NCBI RefSeq assembly: GCF_003026495.1
Contig: NZ_PYMA01000001.1
Location: 620,001-684,000 of the forward strand
Direction: 5' to 3'
DNA: 64,000 bases
Source of the DNA: Photobacterium sanctipauli
Lineage (GTDB): Bacteria; Pseudomonadota; Gammaproteobacteria; Enterobacterales; Vibrionaceae
The notes beneath the pieces are model-generated. The model had not been told where the DNA came from. It ran no database searches and saw only the letters and a list, made by a program, of their open reading frames with translations. Positions 17,823 to 27,723 of this stretch are shown piece by piece (the first letter of the stretch is position 1; each line of letters begins with the position of its first letter). Both the position numbers and the translations under genes were made by a program.

Positions 17823-19217
17823 ATGACTACTTATACATTCCCTGAAGGCTTCTTATGGGGCGCTGCTGCATCAGGTATTCAAACAGAAGGCACAACAAAT
17901 AAAGTACACCCTTCAATTTGGGACACTTGGCATCAAACTAACCCTGAGCGTTTTTTTAAAGAAATCGGCCCAGCCAAAGTAAACCAAACTTATGAGCGCT
18001 ATCAGGAAGATGTCGCCCTAATGAAAGAAATTGGCTTCAATTCATTCCGTACCTCAATCCAGTGGTCACGCCTAATCAAAAACTTTGAAACCGGTGAGGC
18101 CTGCCCAGATGCAGTAGCCTTCTACGATGCCTATCTAGATGAAATGATCGAAAATGGCATTACACCGATGATCAACCTTTACCACTTCGATATGCCAGCC
18201 GCTTTACAACAGCAATATGGCGGCTTCGAATCCAAACACGTAATCGACTTATTTGAGAAGTTTGCCCGTACCGCATTCAAACTTTTTGGCCACAAGGTAA
18301 AACATTGGATCACCTTCAATGAACCCATAGTTCCGGTTGAAGGTGGCTACCTGTACGACTTCCATTTCCCATGTAAAAAGGACGGTAAGCTAGCCGCGCA
18401 GGTAGCATTCAACATAATGGTTGCCCATGCCAAGGCTGTCATGACTTTTCGGGAAATGAATATCGATGGTGAAATAGGTGTCGTGCTTAACCTTACACCA
18501 TCATATACTCGTAACGACAGCGACGAAGACAAACAAGCTGCATGGTATGCAGACTTACTGTTCAACCGAAGCTTTCTTGACCCAATGGTAAAAAACAGCT
18601 TCCCGAAAGAACTTTGCCAGTTACTCGACAAACACGGCCTAATGCCTGAAGTTCGCGATAGTGAATTAACGGCGATAACCACAGCCAAGGTCGACTTCCT
18701 TGGCGTCAACTACTATGTTCCACGCCGTGTTAAAGCTCGAGAAACAGAGTACACCCTCGATTACTTCACGCCTGAAGTCTATTTTGAGAACTATATAAAC
18801 CCTGAAGGCCGTTTCAATCCTTACCGAGATAACAATGAAATTTTACCAACGGCCATTTATGACATAGCCAAGAACATTCAGGACAATTACGGCAACATCA
18901 AATGGTACTTAGCGGAAATTGGTATTGCGATGGATCTTGAATCGGAAGGCCCTGTGCAAGGTGATGGGTATATTGATGACAGCTTCCGCACCGAGCTCAT
19001 GAAAGAGCATTTCATTCAACTTAACCGTGCTATGGAAGAAGGTGCAAACTGCTTTGGCGTCCACCAGTGGACTTTCATCGATAACTGGTCTTGGATTAAT
19101 TCATTCAAGCGTCGATATGGATTTTATCGTTTAGATTTAGAAACGGGTAATCGCATCCCGAAACGTCATTCCCAGTGGTTTAAATCATTGGCAGAAACTA
19201 ATCAGTTTAGTGTTTAA
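17823..19217 (+). CDS. GH1 family 6-phospho-beta-glycosidase
   Basis: A 464 aa cytoplasmic retaining glycosidase. FLWGAAASGIQTEG is the N-terminal GH1 signature, WITFNEP holds the acid/base (E167), and the nucleophile Glu (E365) is in WYLAEIGIAM, where most family members have TENG. HQWTFIDNWSW matches the late GH1 aromatic motif. It probably hydrolyses disaccharide phosphates made by the PTS or the adjacent ROK kinase. The ATG at 17823 follows GAGG with 5-base spacing; an ATG 7 codons earlier has no site. Phospho-specificity is inferred from context. Confidence 0.85.
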   Translation: MTTYTFPEGFLWGAAASGIQTEGTTNKVHPSIWDTWHQTNPERFFKEIGPAKVNQTYERYQEDVALMKEIGFNSFRTSIQWSRLIKNFETGEACPDAVAFYDAYLDEMIENGITPMINLYHFDMPAALQQQYGGFESKHVIDLFEKFARTAFKLFGHKVKHWITFNEPIVPVEGGYLYDFHFPCKKDGKLAAQVAFNIMVAHAKAVMTFREMNIDGEIGVVLNLTPSYTRNDSDEDKQAAWYADLLFNRSFLDPMVKNSFPKELCQLLDKHGLMPEVRDSELTAITTAKVDFLGVNYYVPRRVKARETEYTLDYFTPEVYFENYINPEGRFNPYRDNNEILPTAIYDIAKNIQDNYGNIKWYLAEIGIAMDLESEGPVQGDGYIDDSFRTELMKEHFIQLNRAMEEGANCFGVHQWTFIDNWSWINSFKRRYGFYRLDLETGNRIPKRHSQWFKSLAETNQFSV

Positions 19218-19228
19218 ATAACGAATCA

Positions 19229-19262
19229 GCGACCTTCAGCTATATAGGAAAGAAGGTCGCTA
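19229..19262 (+). terminator. Hairpin after GH1 gene
   Basis: GCGACCTT and AAGGTCGC pair across a 16-base loop just downstream of the stop. The following T-tract is weak. Confidence 0.45.
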
Positions 19263-19479
19263 AACCTGTTTACACCAACACAATCACGGGTCAATTTTGA
19301 CTCAATAAATCAATAACTTAAACAAATAAGTAGTAGTAACTCCGCCCAAAAAGATCAATATACAGGCAACCCGAACAATATTCACCCTAGCAAGTTGTTC
19401 CTCGCAACTATACAAAGTCATTCAATGCACCTGAGTGCTATCATTCCCCGCCTTTTAATTTTTACAATCAATAATATAA

Positions 19480-20409
19480 ATGAAAAAAATACTTTATCCG
19501 ACATTAGCAATGATTGCGCTTTCTGGCTGTGGTGGCGGCAGCGGAGATGGTTCCGGCTCAGCGTCAAAAAAAGCCTCAGAAGATCATGTGCGAACGGTTT
19601 TGAATAAGCTCACCGACGAAACGTTCATCGAATCATATGCCGAAAATATCTATCCGCTAAGCGATTCAAATGATCAACACCTTATCGACAAAAATAACCT
19701 TTGGTACTGTGCTGGTGGTTACCTACCCGACAACACATCTTGGTCTAGCCTTTGTGCTGAAAACAACGGTCTAGCATCAACTGGCGGGCTAAGCATTCGC
19801 TTCCACGCAACACCCGAAGATCCTATTCACTACTACTTCAATAACTCTGATGAAATGACATCAGCCAATGAGGATCTCATTAAGCAATCACTTAATGAAC
19901 TGGAAGCGGTGATGGGGACCCCTGGCGCCTTCAAGTTTATGGGTTATACCGATATCGATACAAGCGCTGAACACCCTTGGAAACACGAGATCGACTACTC
20001 AACAATTGCAGGTGAAGGTGGCGTCATATTCTCGGTTGGTACAACCATCAAGATGTATAATGACCAACAAACCTGCGGCACGGTTTCTGGCGGGCCAAAC
20101 ATGTCGACCGGTGCAAACCTGATCATCGATGAGAATAACTACCTCAACGGACAGAAAGGGTTCAACTGGATTAACCTCGGCGATAAGAGCAGTGAATGTT
20201 GGTTTGACAAAGGGATTGTCATGCACGAGGTCGCCCATTACCTTGGCTTTATGATCAACTCAGGTGGTGGCGATGGCCACTGGCCGGGCTTTGGTGAAGA
20301 TGGCGGTACGTTCGATGATCGAGCTAAGGCTGTACTTCGTACGCTATACCAAAACCCAGCCCAAAGCGAACCACAAAACATGCAGGTCTACCTCTGGCCA
20401 AAACAGTAA
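19480..20409 (+). CDS. Putative zincin metalloprotease lipoprotein
   Basis: A 309 aa protein with a lipoprotein signal peptide: lipobox LSGC at residue 17, then a Gly/Ser-rich linker (GGGSGDGSGSAS). Near the C terminus IVMHEVAHYLGFMINSGGG has HEXXH (H249, E250, H253) and a downstream DGHWPG that could give the third zinc ligand, a metzincin-like arrangement with a long spacer. Several cysteines suggest disulfides. I do not recognise a named family. The start has only a weak ribosome binding site. It stands alone after the sugar locus and might be a surface protease. Confidence 0.65.
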   Translation: MKKILYPTLAMIALSGCGGGSGDGSGSASKKASEDHVRTVLNKLTDETFIESYAENIYPLSDSNDQHLIDKNNLWYCAGGYLPDNTSWSSLCAENNGLASTGGLSIRFHATPEDPIHYYFNNSDEMTSANEDLIKQSLNELEAVMGTPGAFKFMGYTDIDTSAEHPWKHEIDYSTIAGEGGVIFSVGTTIKMYNDQQTCGTVSGGPNMSTGANLIIDENNYLNGQKGFNWINLGDKSSECWFDKGIVMHEVAHYLGFMINSGGGDGHWPGFGEDGGTFDDRAKAVLRTLYQNPAQSEPQNMQVYLWPKQ

Positions 20410-20435
20410 GTTAGCTACAGCGACTTAAACTCAAA

Positions 20436-20481
20436 AAGCCACCCTCAGCTAAAACCAATAGCAAAGGGTGGCTTAATTTTA
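20436..20481 (+). terminator. Terminator after the lipoprotein gene
   Basis: AAGCCACCCT and AGGGTGGCTT form a perfect 10-bp stem followed by AATTTT. Confidence 0.65.
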
Positions 20482-20562
20482 CCAAAGACAACTTTGTAAC
20501 AACGTTATTTGTAGTTATAACAGCTCAAGGCGCTAAATAGCTTAGGTTCAAGCAGCTCAAAG

Positions 20563-21405
20563 CTACTCTTTATTCTCAATCAACATGGTACCCGCTCCCG
20601 TATTGGAAATCGGGATGTGGTAGTTGCTGTGCAAGACGTTCAACTCGCCGCGAAGTGTGCCGCGCATACCCAGCCACATGATCAGCTCTGGCCCCTGGGC
20701 CCCCGCTTCTTCCACCAAGTCACGAATTGTCAGGGATGTTAATGCTTCTGGCTCGCTGATGATCTTATCCATGCAGTACAAGTCGAATTCTTTGTTGATA
20801 AAGCCGGCACGCTCGCCATCCAGTTGGTGAGACAAACCGCCAGTACCTAGCACCACCACCTTGAGATCTTTATCGTATGACTCGACTGCTTCGCCAATCG
20901 CCTTGCCTAAATCAAAACAACGCTTTGGTGATGGCATTGGGTGCTGCTCAACATTGATACACACCGGGATCACCTTCATATGCTCATACTGGTTGCCCGG
21001 CCACATTAGCTGCATAGGTACCGTCAGGCCGTGATCAACACGCATTTCTTGGCAGATGGTGATGTCGAATTCTTTCTCCACCAATTCGTTACAGATATGC
21101 CACGACAGCTCCTGATCACCGTTGATCGGCGGGATCGGCTTGATGCCCCAACCCTCATCGGCATTGTGATACTGCGCGGCAGCACCAATAGCAAAAGTTG
21201 GCTTCTTGTCGATAAAGAACTCTAACCCGTGGTCGTTATAGAAAATAATGGCCACATCCGGCTTTTCTTCTTCGAGCCAATCATGAATAGGCGGATAAGC
21301 ATCAAAGAATGTTTTCCAGTACGGTGTTTGCTGTAGCCCCTGATCAATCGCCTTGCCAATCAGTGGAATATGAGATGTGGTGATACCGCCAATAATCTTT
21401 GCCAT
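20563..21405 (-). CDS. ligB: Protocatechuate 4,5-dioxygenase beta (catalytic) subunit
   Basis: LigB is the Fe(II)-binding subunit that with LigA opens protocatechuate between C4 and C5 to 4-carboxy-2-hydroxymuconate-6-semialdehyde. The 280 aa protein starts MAKIIGGITTSHIPLIG, with the first iron His in TSHIP; FYNDHGLEFF holds the second His, and a conserved late Glu is expected near the C terminus. GGAG precedes ATG at 21405, only 5 bp after the ligA stop. It is the last gene of the leftward lig operon. Confidence 0.93.
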   Translation of the reverse strand: MAKIIGGITTSHIPLIGKAIDQGLQQTPYWKTFFDAYPPIHDWLEEEKPDVAIIFYNDHGLEFFIDKKPTFAIGAAAQYHNADEGWGIKPIPPINGDQELSWHICNELVEKEFDITICQEMRVDHGLTVPMQLMWPGNQYEHMKVIPVCINVEQHPMPSPKRCFDLGKAIGEAVESYDKDLKVVVLGTGGLSHQLDGERAGFINKEFDLYCMDKIISEPEALTSLTIRDLVEEAGAQGPELIMWLGMRGTLRGELNVLHSNYHIPISNTGAGTMLIENKE

Positions 21406-21409
21406 GTGC

Positions 21410-21763
21410 TTATTCTCCTGCCGCAACCAGCTTCTGTTGGAACTCTTCTACCGTGACACCCGTTTGCAGTGCCCCAATGTCCTGCATATTCAGCCCCAGC
21501 ATCCCGACGAATTTAGCCAGGTAGTAAATACTGCCACCTTCTTCGAGTAACTTGAGTACATCGCGGTCGCGGATCGCCGCTTTTTGGGCATCGGTTAAAC
21601 CAAACTGATCGCAGTAGGCCATCTCGTCCTGCTGGAAAGCATTGCGTGCCGATGCTTCATTAAGCGAATAGCACATTTTATTTAGCCCGTAACCTTTCAT
21701 CGCCATCTTGCTATCGAACATGGTGGTGCCTGAAATCGGGTTGGGGTTATTTAGGTATGACAT
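21410..21763 (-). CDS. ligA: Protocatechuate 4,5-dioxygenase alpha subunit
   Basis: A 117 aa helical subunit that caps the LigB active site. The sequence (GYGLNKMCYSLNEASARNAF and later GGSIYYLAKFVGMLGLNMQD) is the typical LigA domain at its usual length. It lies directly upstream of ligB and 12 bp downstream of ligI, as a tight operon. Confidence 0.93.
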   Translation of the reverse strand: MSYLNNPNPISGTTMFDSKMAMKGYGLNKMCYSLNEASARNAFQQDEMAYCDQFGLTDAQKAAIRDRDVLKLLEEGGSIYYLAKFVGMLGLNMQDIGALQTGVTVEEFQQKLVAAGE

Positions 21764-21774
21764 AGCGGGCTCCC

Positions 21775-22647
21775 TTATTCTGACCAGTACAGTTTCATCG
21801 GATTATCAACCAGTAGCGCTTGCTGGCTATCGGCTGTCGGTGCGATCTGCGGGATCACATCCACCAGCTTGCCATCATCTGGCACGTGAGATTTCATATT
21901 CGGGTGCGGCCAATCTGTTCCCCACAACACGCGGCTAGGAAAGCGTTCAACCAAGTACTTGGCAAACGGCACCACATCGCTGTAATCCGGCGCGGTATTG
22001 GTTAGGCGCTCAGGGCAGCTCACCTTCGTCCAGATATTCGGGTTTTCATCCAGCAATGATACAAAGCGCTGGAAGTCAGGGTGCTCAACACCATTGGCAA
22101 CATCTGGACGCCCCATGTGATCAACAACAATCGTCATATCCAGCTCAACCAAGAATGGCGCTATCTCTTCAAGATCGGGGGCTTCGAAATACACCACTAC
22201 ATGCCAACCCAATGGACGGATCTTATTGGCAATGTTCTTGAACACAGATTTTGGGGTGGTATCCACCAAACGCTTAACGAAGTTAAAACGTACCGCACGC
22301 ACACCGCGCTCATGCATATCTTGCAACTCGGCTTCAGTGATGTCTTCCGACACAACCGCGACACCTCGCGCCAAATCGCCAGCACTATCTAGCGCATCCA
22401 ATAGCGCCGCATTATCGGTACCGTGGCAAGAAGCCTGAACAATCACGTTACGGCTAAAACCTAAGTAATCACGCAAGGCAAATAGCTGCGACTTGGGTGC
22501 ATCGCAAGGGGTATATTTGCGCTTCGGTGAATACGGGAAAGTCTCGGCAGGGCCAAATACATGGCAGTGGGCATCAACTGCGCCTGCCGGGGCCTTAAAT
22601 TCAGGTTTTGCAGGGTTATCGTGAAATGGTAGGTAATCTGCGTCCAT
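21775..22647 (-). CDS. ligI: 2-pyrone-4,6-dicarboxylate lactonase
   Basis: This amidohydrolase-superfamily enzyme hydrolyses 2-pyrone-4,6-dicarboxylate (the LigC product) to 4-oxalomesaconate. The 290 aa protein has AVDAHCHVFGPAETFPY (HxH metal-type motif near the N terminus), VVDHMGRPD and LWGTDWPHPN with the family Asp near the C terminus. It sits between galD and ligA. Confidence 0.92.
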   Translation of the reverse strand: MDADYLPFHDNPAKPEFKAPAGAVDAHCHVFGPAETFPYSPKRKYTPCDAPKSQLFALRDYLGFSRNVIVQASCHGTDNAALLDALDSAGDLARGVAVVSEDITEAELQDMHERGVRAVRFNFVKRLVDTTPKSVFKNIANKIRPLGWHVVVYFEAPDLEEIAPFLVELDMTIVVDHMGRPDVANGVEHPDFQRFVSLLDENPNIWTKVSCPERLTNTAPDYSDVVPFAKYLVERFPSRVLWGTDWPHPNMKSHVPDDGKLVDVIPQIAPTADSQQALLVDNPMKLYWSE

Positions 22648-22675
22648 CTTTAATTATCCTTTTAAATCTCTTCCG

Positions 22676-23743
22676 TTAGTGTCCAAACACGACACCGTCG
22701 TACAACTTACGTGTGGTTCGTAAAATGGCTGAGTTCTCGACATTGTTATTTTGATCTGTCGTCAGCAGTACAGTTAGGTTGCCGATAGGATGCTCTATAG
22801 CCAGTGTTTTCAGCTCACCTTCTGGGATGTTAGCCAAGCCATATGCCGGTGACTCCGGCAACATGCAAGCAGTGGCAACACTGACCGCGCCCAACACGCC
22901 GATAGAGGCGTGGCAGCGGTGGGGAATAAAGGTGCGGGTAGAAATGGCGCCACCTTGCTGCGCTGCACTCACCATGGTCATTTTTGGTACCGAGCGCTCG
23001 GTCACATCACCCAGATTCATCAGGGGGCCAGCCTGCAAGCGGATGCTCTCCAGCTTTTTGCGCAGTTCGGCATTTTCCTCAAGTTCGGCTCTCGACTCGG
23101 TACCCGTGATCCCCATGTCTTCTGCTCGAAACACAACCACGGGCATGCCGTTATCAATCATGGTGACGGGCACACCGTCGATGTTGTCGAACTCCCGCCC
23201 GGTCGGTAATAGAGCACCGCAACTTGAGCCCGCCGTATCTTTAAACGTCACTGCAACCGGGCTTGCCGTACCGACAACCCCGTCAATAGCGGCCCCACCG
23301 CGATAAGACACCACGCCATTCGGGGTTTGAATGACACATGAAGCCACTTGGCCGGTGTTTTCCATGAAAATATTGACCGTCGTCTCACCGTCGTTGGCGA
23401 CAACCAAGCCGCGTTCAATAGCAAACGCACCAACGCCAGCCAAAATGTTGCCGCAGTTCTGGCCGTCACTGACGATGGCCTCATCGACAAATACCTGCAA
23501 AAACAAGTAATCAACATCAATACCCGGGCGCGATGACGGCTCAACCACCGCCACTTTCGAGGTCAGCGGATCACCTCCGCCCATACCGTCGATCTGACGC
23601 GGGTCTGGTGATCCCATGATGCTCAGCAGGAATGCGTCACGCTCGGCTGTATCCTGCGGCAGATCTTGTTTCAGGAAGTACGCCCCTTTGGACGTCCCCC
23701 CTCGCATCCACATACAAGGGGCAGATAGCGGCGCATTAGACAT
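22676..23743 (-). CDS. galD: 4-oxalomesaconate tautomerase
   Basis: A PrpF-fold isomerase (355 aa) that converts keto/enol forms of 4-oxalomesaconate before hydration. [16 protein letters not shown] at the N terminus is the PrpF/GalD signature, [15 protein letters not shown] follows, and [14 protein letters not shown] fits the diaminopimelate-epimerase-like fold. The start overlaps the ligK stop by 8 bp. GalD/LigU are related functional types; the name follows the closest pathway role. Confidence 0.88.
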   Translation of the reverse strand: MSNAPLSAPCMWMRGGTSKGAYFLKQDLPQDTAERDAFLLSIMGSPDPRQIDGMGGGDPLTSKVAVVEPSSRPGIDVDYLFLQVFVDEAIVSDGQNCGNILAGVGAFAIERGLVVANDGETTVNIFMENTGQVASCVIQTPNGVVSYRGGAAIDGVVGTASPVAVTFKDTAGSSCGALLPTGREFDNIDGVPVTMIDNGMPVVVFRAEDMGITGTESRAELEENAELRKKLESIRLQAGPLMNLGDVTERSVPKMTMVSAAQQGGAISTRTFIPHRCHASIGVLGAVSVATACMLPESPAYGLANIPEGELKTLAIEHPIGNLTVLLTTDQNNNVENSAILRTTRKLYDGVVFGH

Positions 23744-24413
23744 ATTTCAGTCCTTTTTCAGCCAGGCGACCACGCATATTGTAGATATCCAGCCCAAGCT
23801 CGCCATTTGCCAAACGAACACGCTTTTCTTCTTCACGTGCCATACGGGCACGGGCTTCAGCCAACACGGCCTCTGCTTCATCACGGCGAACAACACAAAC
23901 ACCGTCGTCATCGGCCACAATCACATCACCTGGGTTGATCAACTCATCGGCGCAGACCATTGGCACGTTCACCGAACCCAGGGTTTCTTTAATCGTACCC
24001 TGGCTGAAAATGTGCTTTGACCACACCGGGAAATTCATTTCCCTTAGGTCACGGGTGTCACGCACACCGCCTTCAATGATCAAGCCAACCACACCACGCG
24101 CCTGGGCAGACGTTGCCAGCAGATCACCGAAGAAACCAAAGTTAGAGGGTGATGTCGGGGCGAATACCAGCATGTCACCTTCGCGTGCCTGCTCAATCGC
24201 CACGTGCATCATCCAGTTGTCGCCTGCCGCACCAGAAATGGTCAGAGCCGAGCCTGCTACCGCCTTGCCTGAATAAATCGGGCGCATGTAATCAGCCAGC
24301 AAACCACGACGACCTTGGGCTTCGTGTACGGTTGCCACCCCACATTCAGCCAACCCTTGAATGATTTCCGGGTTCGCTCGCTCGATATTTTGTACAACAA
24401 CGTTCTTGTTCAT
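23736..24413 (-). CDS. ligK: 4-carboxy-4-hydroxy-2-oxoadipate aldolase/oxaloacetate decarboxylase
   Basis: An RraA-fold class II aldolase (225 aa) that splits 4-carboxy-4-hydroxy-2-oxoadipate into pyruvate and oxaloacetate, the last step of the route. Visible motifs are [29 protein letters not shown] (metal/pyruvate site), [12 protein letters not shown] (substrate Arg/Asp pair) and [13 protein letters not shown] at 24413 follows AAGGAG at 5-base spacing. Second gene of the operon. Confidence 0.92.
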   Translation of the reverse strand: MNKNVVVQNIERANPEIIQGLAECGVATVHEAQGRRGLLADYMRPIYSGKAVAGSALTISGAAGDNWMMHVAIEQAREGDMLVFAPTSPSNFGFFGDLLATSAQARGVVGLIIEGGVRDTRDLREMNFPVWSKHIFSQGTIKETLGSVNVPMVCADELINPGDVIVADDDGVCVVRRDEAEAVLAEARARMAREEEKRVRLANGELGLDIYNMRGRLAEKGLKYV

Positions 24414-24426
24414 GATCACTCCTTGA

Positions 24427-25440
24427 TTACGCGATGTTTAGGCGGCTGAATACACGGCGAGCATTGCCTTCAAAAATCATCGATTTTTCTTCTGCCGTTA
24501 GCTTGGTGTTCGCGTCGATGTAGCGTTTGGTATCATCAAAGTAATGGCCTGTTTCCGGGTCAACACCACGCACCGCACCGATCATTTCTGAAGCAAACAA
24601 GATGTTCTCTTTCGGCAAGATATCCAATAACAGATCGATGCCTTTTTGATGGTAAACACAAGTGTCGAAGTAGATATTCTTCAGTACCAGCTCTTCCAGC
24701 GGTGGCAAACCCATGTCTTGAGCGATACCACGGAAACGCCCCCAGTGGTAAGGCACGGCACCACCACCATGAGGAATGATGATTTTCAGATCGGGGAAGT
24801 CTTTGAATACATCAGAAGTCATCAACTGCTGAAAAGCGGTGGTATCAGCACCCAGGTAATACGACGTCGTCGTATGCAAACATGAGTTACAAGAGCCACT
24901 TACGTGGATCATTGCAGGCACATCAAGCTCAACCAACTTTTCGTATAGCGGGTAGAATGAGCGATCGCCCAACGATGCATCTTTCCAGAAGCCACCGGTT
25001 GTATCCGGGTTCAGGTTACAGCCGATAAAGTCCATTTCTTCTACACAGCGCACCAACTCAGGAATTGATTTGGACGGTGTCACACCCGGTGACTGGGGCA
25101 GCTGGGCAACCGGCGCGAAATTATTTGGGAAAAGATCGCAAACGCGGCGGATAAGGTCATTCTGATGTTCGGTCCAGAAACGACTAGTATGCTCATTACC
25201 AATGTGGTGGCCCATCCAACTAGCACGCGGCGAGAAAATCGTTAAGTCAGTACCACGCTCTTTTTGCAAGCGCAGCTGGTTGTTCTCGATACTCTCGCGA
25301 ATTTCATCATCAGAAATATTGATCTGGCCTTTGCTACCAATGTGGTTCGGATCTTTTGCTAATGCAGCTTTCTGTGACTCGCGATAATCGCCAACTTGAG
25401 GAGGCGTGGTGGTGTAATGTCCGTGACAGTCGATAATCAT
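24427..25440 (-). CDS. ligJ: 4-oxalomesaconate hydratase
   Basis: A zinc-dependent amidohydrolase-fold hydratase (337 aa) that adds water to 4-oxalomesaconate to give 4-carboxy-4-hydroxy-2-oxoadipate. [11 protein letters not shown] has the HxH motif, HVSGSCN and [16 protein letters not shown] contain later metal or substrate His residues, and [11 protein letters not shown] is typical of LigJ. The downstream ATG (25440) is preferred: it has AGGA about 8 bases upstream, whereas the ATG three codons earlier abuts that element. First gene of the lig operon. Confidence 0.92.
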   Translation of the reverse strand: MIIDCHGHYTTTPPQVGDYRESQKAALAKDPNHIGSKGQINISDDEIRESIENNQLRLQKERGTDLTIFSPRASWMGHHIGNEHTSRFWTEHQNDLIRRVCDLFPNNFAPVAQLPQSPGVTPSKSIPELVRCVEEMDFIGCNLNPDTTGGFWKDASLGDRSFYPLYEKLVELDVPAMIHVSGSCNSCLHTTTSYYLGADTTAFQQLMTSDVFKDFPDLKIIIPHGGGAVPYHWGRFRGIAQDMGLPPLEELVLKNIYFDTCVYHQKGIDLLLDILPKENILFASEMIGAVRGVDPETGHYFDDTKRYIDANTKLTAEEKSMIFEGNARRVFSRLNIA

Positions 25441-25875
25441 ACTAGGCATCCTGCTTGAAATTTTTATGTTACTAAAATGTTTCTCTCAATGACGAAATAC
25501 AGTATTCATACCTAGCTGGATTTTTACCATTCCATTTTCATGCAATGATATTGAGTTTTGATATAACGAACCGAAATAGCTTCATCTAAAAAGTAAGATG
25601 AAGTGCAGCTAAAAACCGCCAGAACAGCCCGAAACCACGCTATTTAGTGCCATCTATTCAAATCCCCTCTATTACGCCACCTGCGACTACCAATTCAGCA
25701 ATACCAAAATAAACTATTCAAAAAATGAATAACCTCTCGAATTAATCAATTATCACTTTCGCAATTGTGCTGATAGATTGACACCATACGCATTACACAA
25801 ATGCAACAAATCAAACGCACTTCACTGGCGTTATAGAACGATTTGTTAACTACTGAATAGCAAAGGAGCTGTATT
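25441..25875. promoter_or_regulatory. Divergent ligJ/ligC promoter region
   Basis: This 435-bp AT-rich gap holds no gene. It contains the inverted repeat CTATTCA-N5-TGAATAA at 25714-25732, a CTATTCA half-site at 25654-25660, a GTATTCATAC element at 25502-25511 and TTTTGATATAA near 25557. The repeat recurs before the dehydrogenase gene at 42083, and TTGATATA-type elements recur before the LysR gene at 40717. Confidence 0.7.
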
Positions 25876-26823
25876 ATGAACGTATGTGTCGTTGGTGCAT
25901 CGGGCGCATTTGGTACCAAACACCTGGAAGCAATTAGCAATATTGAAGATGCTAACGTGGTTGCGCTGGTTTCCCCGCAATTAGACAAGCTTGAAGAGAT
26001 TGCGGCGCAATATGACACGCCTCCTTTCATCACCAGCGAACTGGAGCAAGCTCTTGCTCGTGAAGACGTTGAAGCAGTGATCCTTGCAACCCCAACCCAA
26101 ATGCACGCAAGCCAAGCAATCCAGTGCCTTGAAGCCGGCAAGCACGTATTAGTTGAAATCCCAATGGCCGATAACATTGAGGACGCCCGCCGCCTTGTCG
26201 ACCTTCAGCAATCAACTGGACTGGTTGCAATGGCTGGCCATACTCGTCGCTTTAACCCAAGCCACCAGTGGATCCACAATAAAATCAAAGCAGGCGAACT
26301 CAACATCCAGCAGATGGATGTACAAACTTACTTCTTCCGTCGCACCAACACCAACGCCAAGGGCGAGCCGCGCACTTGGACCGATCACCTGCTATGGCAC
26401 CACGCTTGCCACACGGTGGATCTGTTCCAATACCAAACTGGCGAAACTGCATCGAAGGTACAAGCGCTACAAGGTCCAATCCACCCTGAACTCGGCATTG
26501 CCATGGACATGAGCATTGGCATGAAAGTGCCATCTGGCGCGATTTGTACCCTATCGCTCTCGTTCAACAACGACGGTCCATTCGGCACCTTCTTCCGCTA
26601 TATCTGTGATGAAGGTACATACATTGCCCGTTACGATGATTTGTTTGACGGCAAAGAAAACCCGATCGACCTAAGCGGTGTCGCGGTTTCAAACAATGGT
26701 ATCGAGCTTATCGATCGTGAATTCTTCGATGCTATCAAAACTGGCCGCGAACCAAACTCAAGCGTAGCGCAGTGCCTGCCAGCAATGGAAACACTGAACA
26801 AAATCGAGCAACTATTAGATTAA
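25876..26823 (+). CDS. ligC: 4-carboxy-2-hydroxymuconate-6-semialdehyde dehydrogenase
   Basis: A Gfo/Idh/MocA-fold NAD(P) enzyme (315 aa) oxidising the hemiacetal of the LigAB product to 2-pyrone-4,6-dicarboxylate. The Rossmann start is VCVVGASGAFGTKHLEAI; EAGKHVLVEIPMA is the EKP-like segment with Ile in place of the usual Lys, as in LigC types; and WTDHLLWHHACHTVDLF holds the catalytic His region. GGAG precedes the ATG. First gene of the rightward operon with the shikimate-type enzymes. Confidence 0.9.
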   Translation: MNVCVVGASGAFGTKHLEAISNIEDANVVALVSPQLDKLEEIAAQYDTPPFITSELEQALAREDVEAVILATPTQMHASQAIQCLEAGKHVLVEIPMADNIEDARRLVDLQQSTGLVAMAGHTRRFNPSHQWIHNKIKAGELNIQQMDVQTYFFRRTNTNAKGEPRTWTDHLLWHHACHTVDLFQYQTGETASKVQALQGPIHPELGIAMDMSIGMKVPSGAICTLSLSFNNDGPFGTFFRYICDEGTYIARYDDLFDGKENPIDLSGVAVSNNGIELIDREFFDAIKTGREPNSSVAQCLPAMETLNKIEQLLD

Positions 26824-26858
26824 TTGCAACAGCAATCGCTAAGCCACCGAGGTGAATA

Positions 26859-27710
26859 ATGCAGAAACTATCGCTTGTGGGTGCCAACATTGATAAGTCC
26901 GGCTCGCCGGGCTTTCATAACCACTTGGCCAAAATCAAAGGGATCGATCTGAACTACAGCCTATCGCCGGTTGATTCAGGGGATAAGGATGACTTTGTCG
27001 CCCAGATCAACGCACTAAAAGGTAGCCAGCACCGCGGCGTCAATGTCACTTACCCTTTCAAAGAATGTGCATTGATGGTGTCTGATAAGCTGGATCCTTC
27101 GGTTGAAAGAACCCTTGCGGCCAACACCCTGCTCTTTACCGAGCAAGGTACCCTTGCCTACAACACCGACTACACAGGCTTCATCAAGGCCTACAAGAAT
27201 AAGTTCTCATCACAACCGCCAGGCAAAGTTGTGCTATTTGGTACTGGCGGAGTAGGCAAAGCCATTGCCTTTGCCCTCGGCGAGCTCGGTGCCAAAGAGA
27301 TTGCGCTATATGACATCAACGATGAACGCGCCTCAGCCCTGGCAAGCGAACTAAAACAAGCAGGCTTCAAGGGTATCGCCCTAAGCAAGCCATCGCTTGA
27401 GCAGTACGTCATGCAAGCTGAAGGGCTAGTGAACTGTACCCCTATCGGCCACTACAAAACGCCGGGATGTGTTATCGATACAACATGGCTAGGCGCACAA
27501 AAATGGGCGTTTGATGCGGTATACACGCCACTGAACACCACATTCATGGCAGCAGCAGAAACCGCAGGGTTGCAAATCTTATCTGGCTTTGAGTTGTTCT
27601 TCTATCAAGCGATTGATGCTTACGAGCTGTTCAACAACACCAAGCTCGATAACGACACGATAAACGCTTACCGCCAGACCTGTTATTTCCGTCAAATCGC
27701 CCAGCACTAA
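26859..27710 (+). CDS. Catabolic quinate/shikimate dehydrogenase (AroE family)
   Basis: A 283 aa oxidoreductase of the AroE/YdiB family. GSPGFHNHLAKIKGI and GVNVTYPFKECAL (catalytic Lys) are substrate-site motifs, NTDYTGF holds the catalytic Asp, and FGTGGVGKAIAFALGELG is the nucleotide-binding loop. ALYDIND after it suggests NAD rather than NADP. Placement between ligC and aroQ points to quinate/shikimate oxidation feeding protocatechuate, not aromatic amino-acid synthesis. Confidence 0.85.
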   Translation: MQKLSLVGANIDKSGSPGFHNHLAKIKGIDLNYSLSPVDSGDKDDFVAQINALKGSQHRGVNVTYPFKECALMVSDKLDPSVERTLAANTLLFTEQGTLAYNTDYTGFIKAYKNKFSSQPPGKVVLFGTGGVGKAIAFALGELGAKEIALYDINDERASALASELKQAGFKGIALSKPSLEQYVMQAEGLVNCTPIGHYKTPGCVIDTTWLGAQKWAFDAVYTPLNTTFMAAAETAGLQILSGFELFFYQAIDAYELFNNTKLDNDTINAYRQTCYFRQIAQH

Positions 27711-27723
27711 TTTAGGAAACCTT

